In this document: in pieces, positions 22,687 through 34,300 of the stretch
How positions within the stretch are numbered: position 1 is the first letter of the stretch
Layout of the letters: the number at the start of each line of letters is the position of its first letter
Assembly (NCBI GenBank): GCA_025618425.1
Contig: CM046832.1
Span: 59,832,087 to 59,896,086, forward strand
Direction of reading: 5' to 3'
From: Heliocidaris tuberculata
Taxonomy: Eukaryota; Echinodermata; Echinoidea; Camarodonta; Echinometridae
DNA length: 64,000 nt
Position numbers and translations under genes: made by a program
Notes under the pieces: generated by a model
Told to the model about the DNA's origin: nothing
Databases searched by the model: none
Seen by the model: only the letters and a program-made list of their open reading frames with translations

Positions 22687-23143
22687 TAAACAGCAAGTGT
22701 AGCTGTTAGTTGTTTTTTTTTTCAGAAAATTTCATTCATCTGCATGTATATATTCTTACATTTTCAAAAATAAGCAATATTGAATGTGATTTTTGCCAAT
22801 AGCATGTCGTAAAACTAGAGAAACATAATTGCAAATATCTTGCACAAGAATGAAATAGTCCAATATTCACATCAGATTTAATAACTTAACCAAATTATGT
22901 ATTCATACCTGGGTACATATTTATTTAAAAATTATTTATTTCTAGGATAGATGAGACATGGCAAATGGACACTTACAGTCTCAGCTGTTACAATGAATGA
23001 TTCAGATTTTGAAGTATTCTTAAAATATTGTTTCATACATTCCACAATCGTATACATGTATATACACATGTAGGTAGGCCTTACTGCTTTTCTTCCAGTG
23101 ACATTTTGAATTTGTCTTGGATTCCAATATTTCCATATATTAG

Positions 23144-23979
23144 TACCGTAATGTCACCAGTCGTGGCGCACCCTTGTAATACAGCTTCATTGCTGCAATG
23201 CCCTGTGTCAACTGCCCTAGTCTTTCCGGAGCGAAATGAATGGATGCCATCGGCTTGCAGATATTGTACCAAAATAAATAAGGAACAACTTTGCGGCGTT
23301 TCGCTCGCTGCTGATCGCACAAAGAATGATGGAAAGAAAGTTCTCTTCCAAAGAGAATTATCCACTGGGCTTTTCTATGTTCTGCTAATTTTTTTGTAAA
23401 ACAGAACTTCCTCTTTAGCAGACTGAAACAAAATAAATAATATGTACTATATTTTCTGTTTTCGATGTAACAGATCTAAATTTCCATAGATGTTGGCCAG
23501 ACAAATTTTTTGCATGAAAAATACTTTGGAAATAAATTATCTTTGTTCAAAGTTGGCTGTCTTGCCGAGAACGCCTATGCTCCAGTTGTGACATGCCATT
23601 CCTACAACACACAAATCATGACGTAGCAGCCCGACAAACGCATTACACAGTGCGCATGCGCAATCCCGATAATGCGATAGCCAGATAGCTTCCTGTGTAT
23701 GGTTTAGTAGCTCGCCGTGTACTAAGTGACTATTTTTTACAACACTGATTTATGTTCCTTTGCAATATCATTTGCGAAGGGTGCGGCACCAATGGAGCAG
23801 CAGTAGCCCCACAGTAGCGTTTAGCGCCTTAGAAGCTAGTTGCAATGATTTAGGTGGTTTTTATTCACAAGCATTTTCGGCATTGAATGGTGGGTGATTC
23901 CTCAACAACCATTGTATTTTCTGAAAATTATTAACCCAAAACTGTCAAACCCCTCCATGACTGGTGACATTACGGTACA
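23144..23979. mobile_element. CpG-richer segment bounded by 24-bp inverted repeats
   Basis: GTACCGTAATGTCACCAGTC at the left has its complement at the right end (GACTGGTGACATTACGGTAC). The enclosed 836 bp is richer in CpG than its surroundings and contains TGCGCATGCGC (an NRF-1-type palindrome) at 23651-23661. Frames on both strands at 23028-23399 resemble nothing known. It could be a non-autonomous transposon or an island with a cryptic promoter. Confidence 0.5.
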
Positions 23980-25278
23980 ATGAAAAGAATAATGAATACT
24001 GACTAATGAAGCAGTAGTTGATTTGAAACGTTGTTATATCCAGCCTAAGAATTAATAGAATACAATGAAGAATGACTGGCAAAATCACCTTGCTATAATA
24101 CAAGTTTGTCATAACAGAGTTATTTGTAACGACATCCACTGTAGTGTCTGAATTTTCTGTGAAGTATTTCCTTCCTGAGGATGGTAAGTTTGCTGGCAAG
24201 TAATAATGCATTTATTTAGGAAAGGATGTCTATCCAATCATATGACAGCAAGCCTGCATGACAACCTAGTATTACAAAATTATGAAATGGCACATAGTTA
24301 GTGTCCTCGAACAAAATTCATTGTTTGCACAATTACCTGCAAATAATTCATGTATGTCCATACCATAAGCAGACATTATGACCATAAATTTAGAACACAT
24401 CTAGCTAAATCTGAAAAGGGGTTTGATTCATCTGTTAAGACAGTTTGGATAACTGCTGGGCTATTTTTTGTTTTAAATTCCTTCACAGACTATTATATTT
24501 CTGTAATGTTCAAAAATGTAACATACTTTTAATCAAGTTTTGAAATCCTTATATTACCGGTACATGAAACTTTCAAGTGGTCTGAATATCTTCAAATTTG
24601 TCTTGGCAACTGGTTATTGAAAATAAGGCAGAAAATCACATTGTTTTTGCAAGCTCTTTGTTGCACTGAAAATCAAGTACATGTACCTTGCTGATAGGGC
24701 TTGAACATATTTAGACGAAAAATTTCTTCCACATGTCTACAAACAGCTGATGATACCTCTTAGGATAAAACATCAAAGGTCTTGTGAATTTTGCATAATA
24801 ATCAGATGACAACTAAGCACATTATCCATGCCAATTTAGGTAATCATGATGAGAATCGGACATTCTGGAAGCTCCACTCGTTGCAAAGAAGTATCCCCTT
24901 TCTAGAAGCAACTCCAGAATCCTCTCTCCAGATGTAATGTTATTCTTTTTCCATGTTTATTGCAAAATCAGTGACATATTTGCAATGCTCAAAATAATCC
25001 TTCTGTAGATTACACCTTGTCCAGCATTGAAGATTACAGCCTATGCACAAGTAGGATGCATCATAGCCTGACAGATACCACTCTATCTCAGCTACCTAGA
25101 CAGCAAATACCAGCAACCTCGTTTGAATGTCCGCTATTTCCGTCACTAATTCCAATGAATTCCAACATGAGAATAATACAGCACAACAGAGAACAAAATC
25201 TGGCATTTGAATGTCTCAGAATTGTACAAATTGTCTCAGAACTAGCAAGAGTCTTTTTCCTCTGGTGGGGCTGGATGT
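23980..25278. other. Spacer between convergent HIBADH and IGBP1; IGBP1 3' UTR at its right end
   Basis: AT-rich with no coding signal. TTTATT at 24956-24961 (AATAAA on the minus strand) lies about 320 bp past the IGBP1 stop and is a plausible poly(A) signal. Confidence 0.4.
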
Positions 25279-25337
25279 CATGAAGACTTGTTAGTCTCAG
25301 CTCCGGTTTTCTCGGTTTCCCCATCCTCTCTTGTGGT
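25279..25337 (-). CDS. IGBP1: IGBP1 terminal exon
   Basis: After a CAG acceptor it completes the Asp codon and reads [18 protein letters not shown] then TGA. Family members end RGYGNRxNxG. Here, after RGW, the frame one base over reads GNRENRS and then a stop at 25298-25300. That suggests one G is missing from the GGG run near 25319-25321, either a real frameshift or a sequence error. Confidence 0.75.
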
Positions 25338-28300
25338 CTGAAAAAAACAACAAAGAAACTTTGATTTGGTAAAAATAGAAGCAATGAGAAAACAGAACAT
25401 TTTGTATTATGATTCTCAAGATAACTACTCCCTGAACTACACGCTTCAGACAGTGGGCCATCTAAATCAAATATTCAAAAACTTTTAATGAGTGTTGAAT
25501 GATAAACTACATCAACATCTAAATCCAATACTGGTATTCTTTTAATTTTGAACACTTCCATACCTCAGTTTACTTCAGCATGTGTTACAAAGTCTTCAGT
25601 CTTCAATGGGTTATTGATATATCATTAACTCACCATCTTTCCATTCATCCCATTCTCTTGCTTTCCTGAGTGCTTCTGGATCATCTGTTTCTATTTCTGT
25701 CTCTTTCCTGATTTCGATTGCTTCTACTTCTTCTTTCTCGCTCAGCTGAGGTTGATTCCTTACAAAAAATGAAAACAAGTGAGCATTTGATGCAACTGTT
25801 TCTTGGGAGTGGTATCGAAATTTTAATTCAATTGCATGACCTTGATAGCACTGATAAGAAATTATTAGTAAAATGTATTTGAATTTTTTGATAAATTGTG
25901 TCTCACAATACTCTTTAAAAAAAAAAAGATATCGGGGAATGTCGAGGAAGACTTGATTAACATTTTAGTGAGTTGAAAGAACCATTATTATGTAGACTGC
26001 AACTCTCAAATAGTATCCATTTCATTTTAGTAATATTTCACTGATTCTCTGTCCTTAGTTATTTGGCCATCCACCAAATTCTGGATTAATTTTCCTTCCA
26101 AAAAGTTAAACACGTGTCATATTTTGCAAGCAGTTAAGTGTATAAGGTCAAGCAGAATTTATCCCATTATGTAGCTATCCTGCTATTTCAACTTACTTCG
26201 AATCGAGTTGTATTTTGCCTTCTCTAATTTCCTTCTGGTAGAACTCATCTAGTGTCATGGTGGGTATACTCGGGTAGCCTGCACCGAACACTTGGGCCTG
26301 GAGAACATCCTTTGTTAGGATGAATGGCTTCAGTGGCTGAGAGAAAAATCATGATTACAAACATCTTAACTCTGCTATGCCTATAAGTAATGGTTGGTCT
26401 TTACTAGACAAATTATCATGAATGGAATTTGAGCAAATAAATCCTTTCAAAGAGGAGGTTGAGTTCTGGGAAAAGCAATAAATAATTTGTGAGCTTTCTC
26501 ATTTCTTTTATGTCACTTTGAAGAACATCATAGAAATGTTTCTGAAAAGGATTGCTCCTCAAATGCCCTCATTTTCAAATTTATGACGAGAAATAGCTGA
26601 AATGTTTGGGCCGAACATCCATGCAATAAGTGTGTGCAGTCCCATATACCCATTTCTGTGTGCAGTGCATGTGCTTTTCAGTAAATTTGGGTCAATTTCT
26701 TATCATTTTGATGATTCCTAAACCCACAGTATATATCACTCTTTCCCAATTGCTTTGAGACAGTTTCATTCACAATGTAATCGCATGACCAGAACTCAAC
26801 TTTATCTCTAAGTGTTTGCAACACAAAATGTTTGGGCACACACAAATTGGATCTTGGGCAAGTAACATTCAATAAAGCATTGGCCTAATAAAGCGAAAAG
26901 TGCAAAAATAGCTCTGTAGCTGCTTATGTAAATAAAGACCATTTGTCAATCAATTTTAATCTTGTTTGTGTGTGTTTCTCTTGAGCAATTATTCTCAACA
27001 AAACCTGAACATGAGAGAACTTTTATCAAAATAAAGATAACTTTTCTCATTTGCCTTGAGCAGCCTTTATAAATTTCTCTGAATTATATTACCTTCCTCT
27101 TTTCTTGGGGAGGGGGCTCATTTCTCCTCATCCCTGCCCCATCGTCGCCAGGATGTTGACCTGCAAGTTTCTTCATCTGGGCCATGTGTTGAAGAATCTC
27201 CAACTCCTGCTGGACGCTGTTCAGCTGCTCTAAGGCCGTCTGCACCCACTTTTTAAGCATCAGGATAAAGAACTCCCTCTATCAATAGAAGATCAAATGC
27301 ACCATTTAACAATGACTTCTTATATACAGTTATGCTGTAATGCTCACATACCTCTGACAGTATTACCCTAGTTATGGCTGAGCTTCCAAATTAACTAGCA
27401 GTCAAGCTTATCGGGTACCCACTGACACCTACGTGGGGAGTGCCAAATATAGAGTAATGTCGAACCCTCAACCTTCAGACTGCAAGTCAAGTGACTGAAC
27501 CACTGTACCGTAACACATCCACATTAAAAAAAAAAAATATTTGAAGTGACAATGAAAGTGATTGTAACAAACTGAGTCAGACTATGGGGAGGAACAAACA
27601 ATGAACACTTTTTAGTCTGTCCCATCCTATAAGAACCCTGTACTGTTGAAAATCTGGAAGGATTTATTACATCCAAAGGCTAAATTTGTATCCATTACTG
27701 GACAGGTTTCAATGATCTGAGAAGAAGAGCATTGCATCATACAATGCTTGATGAAGCAAAATGATCATTGTTAACTATTTTACGAGAGAAATAATCTGTG
27801 CTTGTTCAGATTTTTTATCATTGCATCAAATCAAATCGCCAAGGGCAAGTGTGTCAAATATATTTTGTGTGATTTTGATTTCATACTTCTGCTGTAAAAT
27901 GACAAATCTAAAGAGAAGCATTTTATTAAAGTATGAAAGGAACCTGGTCATTGCTTCATATCATAATCTCGTTTCCTCAAAATATCTGGATACTAGTCTA
28001 TATAGCATACAAAAAGTGGTCATGTGAAGTATATAGTATGCAGCGCATCGATCATGCAGTACTTAGGCCTATGTACTTGTAAAATATCTACTGATCTTCT
28101 GGATCTGGGTTATGTCAGTGCATGCAGTGTAAAGACTGTTAAGAATATAGTATAGAGCACCGGAACGGTAAGTAGGCCCATAGTTCTGCAGTACTCTACT
28201 ATAGATCTAGAAGTCAACCAATTGACTTCAGGATGGAAGACCACTTCTGCAGGATTGCCGGAGATTTTTATCGGGCTTCATGATTCTGAAAATTCATCTG

Positions 28301-31300
28301 AAGAGAATCCGCTGATCATGCCTGCACAACAGGAAACCCGATCACAAGCTTCTAACTGTGCTGGACCATCCTTAGCTCCAAATAATAGATACATGTAGGT
28401 GTAACACAGACAAGGCAGTCATCGGGTCTTGAGGATTCCCAATAGAACATTCGTTTGCATCGTGTCAACATTCAATAGAAGATGACTGGAATTTTCAAGA
28501 CTACTGAAATCATCAACATGCTCTTAAAAGTCACATTTGTTGACGAACCCGGAGTGGATGCCCAGGGTGTGTCTCTAGAAGCCTATAGCGCGTTTTGGCG
28601 ATCTTTATTTGAAACGTCTGCAGATGGTGAGGACTACTGGATCCCATCGCTTAATCCGCATTGCGGACTGGAGGAGTGGCAGGCGGTAGGCCGCATCCTA
28701 GCCAAAGGTCTCTGAGACCACAAGGTTTTTCCTATCCAAATGGCTCCTGCTTTTTCCCAGGCCCTGCTCTTTGGAGAGGAATCCGTCTCAGCTGAAGACC
28801 TCAGTGATTCGTTTTTGAGGTTCCTAAGTGACACAGACACAAAAGCTATCAAAGCTGCTATGGAATATAATGGAAGGTCACCTTTCAGATGACGAGAGGG
28901 TAGTCATGCCATTCCCGAAGAAGACCAAGTTCAACTGGTCATATGGCAACTAGCACACAAGAGTATAATACAAAAAGCAGCTATGCACTGCAAGCAATGG
29001 GAGGAATAGTTAAGGATGCACTTATCGACTCTTTTCGTACTGTCCAATCCATCAAGAACTTGTATGATAGGTGCAGGCCCACGCCATAGAAGGTATGCAA
29101 TTTCTTTGTTGCAGACCCCACGACCAAAGAACAAAATCAGTTTCTTAAATATTTGATGCAATATGTACAGGCTCAAGACGACGAGGGTCTTGCAAAATTG
29201 CTTCGATACCTGACAGCATCCAGTATTATGTCTCTGCTGCGTATCACTGTTCAATTCCAAGACTAGCTCGTAGGCTAATGGCCCATACATGTGGACCTGT
29301 ACTTGAACTTCCTTCAACATATACGTTGTTTAGAGATTTCAAGAACGAGTGGCAGGCAATTCTCACATTAGGATATCTGTCCATGGACATTTTATAGTTT
29401 ACATTTTTTAGTTATAAACTACATATATGACAGCCCTACCAATCAAGGATATATGTCTAAAGAAACCACCCTGTCGTCATTGCGATGGGCATGATGTTAC
29501 TGTTATGATAATTCACATACATCAAGACCAATATAGGTCTATCATAATATTCACCTTCAAAAGTTCCTTTCAGACGCAGTTTATGTTTTGCATTTTCATC
29601 ATCTGCCAGCCAGGTGTTGCAATTTTTGTTTTTTCACTTTAACGTTACTTGTTTCGAAGGACATATATTCCATGTATGTAACTTGTTATCGTTGTTTCAA
29701 ATATATTTTGTATATTTTAGTTTATAAAAAATTACAATTCTTTTTAAAAATAATTTTTCTATAAAACTTTGTAATTTTTCATAAACTACTAGTTTAAGAT
29801 GATTTTCTGTTCAAGTAATGGGTACAACGGGTAAATAGGGGCATTGGAGATTAGGTAAGCGTAAGTTATACAGACCTCTTGTTTTATGACTTTAATTATC
29901 ATTTTGAAATTAAATTGTGGTTATAGTTCTTAAGTTATAACTGTAGGTGTAAATAAGATCACATTTCGATCAGCGTTACAACAAATGTTAAGTGATCACA
30001 TTAACTACATGTAATTATCATTCCATACATCATATTCATGCTGGTAATGTCAAAGTTTCATGTACAAACCTGATTTAATTCATAATACATGTAGGCAAGT
30101 AGAAATCAATTGAACTTTGTTACTGGACGATATTTGTTACAGTCGTACTAAACTGAACCATCCCATTTAAGCTGCACGATCGGTACTAAAAAACATTGGT
30201 AAATCACAAATGCGACTGTGCTCCCCAAATTAGTTAAATTAAATTACAAAGTTCTGTAAACTATAGCAGCACGAGGAATTTGATGTCATGCATGGGCAAG
30301 GTTCATGATTTACTTTACTCCGCTAGTGGACCAGGAATCATCCTATATTTAGGTGCACTTATTAATACTGAGCATATGAGGATATTTTCTTCATTAGATT
30401 GTAAGAACAACAAGTTCTCATTGAATCTTATAGTGTAAACTTCCATTATTGGTTTTTATTCACATATCACAAATGGAAGCGTATGCATTGCCTTATAGTC
30501 TATACATCATTAAGGCAATAATAATAATAATAACATGGTACTGTCCCAGATCGCATGGTTTCCGGGGGGGGGGGGGAATGTCTCATTGAGACATGTACAT
30601 CATCCACATAAATCACTTTCTGAAAAGCACCCTAAACGGGGAGTGCAGCAGGAGTAATTTTGATACCCTAAACAGGGAAACCCGTCTAACATCTCTGATT
30701 TTTATACCTTTCACGGTGATTTTATATCTTGCGTGGTATTTTACATCCTAGGATTACATCATCATCATAGACCTTTCTCAGCCAAAAAGGAACTGTATAA
30801 AAAGAAATTTAAACTAATTTGGAACACATTACCAAACTATATCCCCCCCCCCTTACCGCAGATCTCCTTATCACCTCTGAATTCGATACCCTTTTTCTCG
30901 ATTTTTGCTGTTTTTGATACCCTTTTGATACATGTAAGCTTTTCGCCATCATGGTATGTTTTGCTGAACGACTATTATTTAGTTCGGGGTTCGGTTATCC
31001 CAAGGTTGTGGAGTTAGTAGCAAGTTGCTTTCGAAAGCCTTTAAATCCAGGTTTTCAGATATGTTTAAAGGAGACTGGAATGAGTCTAAATGGTCCAATC
31101 GTTTATGTACTAATTATAAAATGTTCAAAGTAAATAATGTTTTTGAGGAATACTTGCCAGTATTAAACAGTTCTGATGCTGCAATTCTATGTAGATCTAG
31201 GTGCAGATCACATAGATTACCCATTAATAACAGTAGATTTAATTCTGCTTTGAGTGACAAGGAAGTATGCACACTAAGCTCTTTAAGGGAAAGTGGGGAT

Positions 31301-34300
31301 GAAATTCATTATCTTTTTGTTTGCAAAAAGAGAGATGCATGTACTTGCAAAGATGTGTTCTCCGTAAACCTTGTACTGTACATATGGAAACTATTCTTTG
31401 TAGTACAAAATTTGGACTTTTGACAAACCTGTAACATTGATTAGAATTGTAATGAATCACTTTTATATCATAAATGAGCCAAGTAATCGGGTAGAAAGTA
31501 AGTCGTCAGACAGAACAGTTAATGTATAACCGGAGCGGCAGAGTGGAAAAACACCATGCACGCTTGGACTTGTAAATTGTTCTTTTTGTTTATTTGCTTG
31601 TTGGTTTTGTTGTATATGATATATGACTGCTATATCGTTTTGATGTTTTTCACAACATTTTCAACGTTTGTATTCATTGTAAATATGTTTCATGGCATGT
31701 GAGTTTTATTGAAACCCAATTTGTGCCTGTCTTTTGTACGATGTATAATAAGCTTAAACCATAAATAATCATCTTAATTTCTTATACATGTCAGAAATAA
31801 AAGGCTTGGTAAATTAATATTTACCCCCTTCAAACTTCGTTTGGCGGGAAATTGTGATCACTAACAGAAGCCATCTTTGTTGTTAACTCATGGGAAAGAT
31901 GTCTCAAGGGAACAAGATAACATCTCGAGTGAACGAGATAACAACGAGATAAGATCTCGAGGGAACGAGATAACAACGAGATAACATCTCAAGGGAACGA
32001 GATAACAACGGGATAACATCTCGAAAAAAAGATTTTCCACATGTCACTTCCCAGGCTCCGCAAATACCCGAACAAGGTTTCACCTGCATGTATCTACTGC
32101 GTGATTAACAACTCAGAATTACTTTGAGCCATTTTTTTTCCTCCAATTGAAAGTCCATTACAAGAACTAAAGATTAGCTGTAGGTTTCTTGGAGTCTCTG
32201 TGGATGGATTTGCATGTACATTAAATTTGGTTATTATTATTATTATTACTATTATAAATACCTGCACATCTTCCTCTCTGTTTGCTATTGAATCCCAAGC
32301 TCCCAAAGTAGCCAGCTTCTGTTTGAGTTCCTTGGCTTCCTTATACCGTTTTATCTTGGCTTCTCTGTTACACTGCATGGCTGCAAGGTTAGGTCTCCCA
32401 CCAGCTCTTGGTAAGGCTCCTGCCTGTGCCAACTCCTCGGGAGGGTCTTCTGGAATCTCCTAGAAAAATATAGGATTAACCTGGTTGTTATCAAGCCTAA
32501 AAATACTTGGGCTTACAGCAAAGCCAGCTGATGACACTGATCTAAAAATATCCTTCAATATTTGCCTATTTTCCATGGAGCAATTGTTCAAGGGGGAATT
32601 TTGCAGCGGTAGTTTTTTGCAGGGACTGTAGTCTGGGGTATATGTAGTTGTCTAAAAGGGTAGTTGTCTTGGGTAATTCTCTATGTGTAGTTTTGAGGGG
32701 GTGGGGGTGGGAGGGTTGCCTTGTGGTAGTTGTCTAGGGGTTAATAGTCTTAGGGGGTAGTTGTCCAGGAGTTAGGTGTCAGGGTGGTTAGTCCAGGGGA
32801 TGGCAGTCTTTGGTAAATTGTCCTTGAATCTAATGATGACATTATCCCTCTAATAATCATTGATTTCAATTAAACATCATAACAAGCTATGGACCTCGAG
32901 CTATAAAAATTATCCAATAAAATCTACTACTCCTACTAATAAACCAGCCATCCAATAGTGCTCAGGTCTTCAGCCTTGCCTGGGGTACCTTTACAAACAG
33001 TCCTTTGTTTAAAGACACATATACTGGGTCAAACAATCTAGAACATACTTTTAAAGTAGATCATGATTTTCAGCTAAGAAAGAGCAAATTTACAAAAGGT
33101 ATAAGGGACTAAGTATGAAAGGTATGTGGGTCAAATGGAAAAAACAAATGTTTTTCATTTCATAATACCCAAACCTTGCACAGAACATTCTTTTGGGACA
33201 TTTACCGGACCCATATTATTTCAGGTTCAATTTACTTAAAGAATATAAGAAATAATTATATTTATTATCTGGAAATTTTTACCTCCTTTGTGACACCATA
33301 GTCTCGGCACCTTCTGATGTAATCTATAAAATATGTCTTGCCCTTCTGGACGATATCTAGTCTTTCTTCCCCTTGAAGCTTTAGAGTCAAGTCACCAAGC
33401 AATGCTGGTAGCAACAGATACCTAAACCATACAAAGATGATAAAAGAAAAAATGAAAATACTGAAGGGTGTGATACAATTGAACTTAATGAAGCTTTATT
33501 TTCAAATAATTTTGTAAATTCTATCATATTCCTATTTACTATAAAAAAATGAAGAGCAAACCTACAAATAAAGCATTCTAGGAATTAGGAAACTTGTTCC
33601 TCATCAATAAGACTCAGATCATTAACATTTGAAGTAAAAGCCATAACCCCTTATAATATTTGTCTTCTAAAACAAATAATAAAGTAACCACATTAGACTC
33701 TCTCTCTGGAGGGAGGGAACACATGTGGCCACTATAGATAGGCAACCATTCTTTCAACAAGGTCATGGCCAAGACATTGGGTATGACTGTATATCTTTCA
33801 GATAACTGGCCCTACATTTCAACACCATAAGAGAACTAACCTGACATGAGCTGTTGGACATTCTTCAATCTCTTCATTGCGACTGAAAAGACTCAGTTCA
33901 TTGACCATATGGGTTGCCTGTTCAAGTTGAGCTATTCCATTCTTCACCTTATCCTGTTGAGACAGAGGGAAGAAAAAAATAATTTGTTACCTTGAGTAAT
34001 GTGGTGTTCTGGAAAGGATTACAGAAGTGGATGCAACTTTTATCATCAGAGAGGCTTGATTAGTAAAACAGTCTGATAAGTCAAGCGTATCATTTTTGAC
34101 CGGAAAATCTTTTTTTTTCTTCACAGGCTGCAAGATAAAGTGAAAAATAACATACCCAAAACGTTTTGGGTACATATTTTGCCCATAGAAAGTGTACACA
34201 GCGCTATGCGATTTCGCAGCAAAACTGAAGCTTTTGGGTATATATTTTTTTCCCGTAGACTCTGTACACAGCAATATGCTGTAGCACACCTCAAATGTTG

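Noticed and set aside
23028..23399. 123-codon frame and its minus-strand partners as a gene
   Set aside because: No recognisable domain, no splice partners and overlapping frames on both strands inside an inverted-repeat-bounded segment.
28482..28852. Functional HECT ligase
   Set aside because: An in-frame TGA and later frameshifts break the domain.
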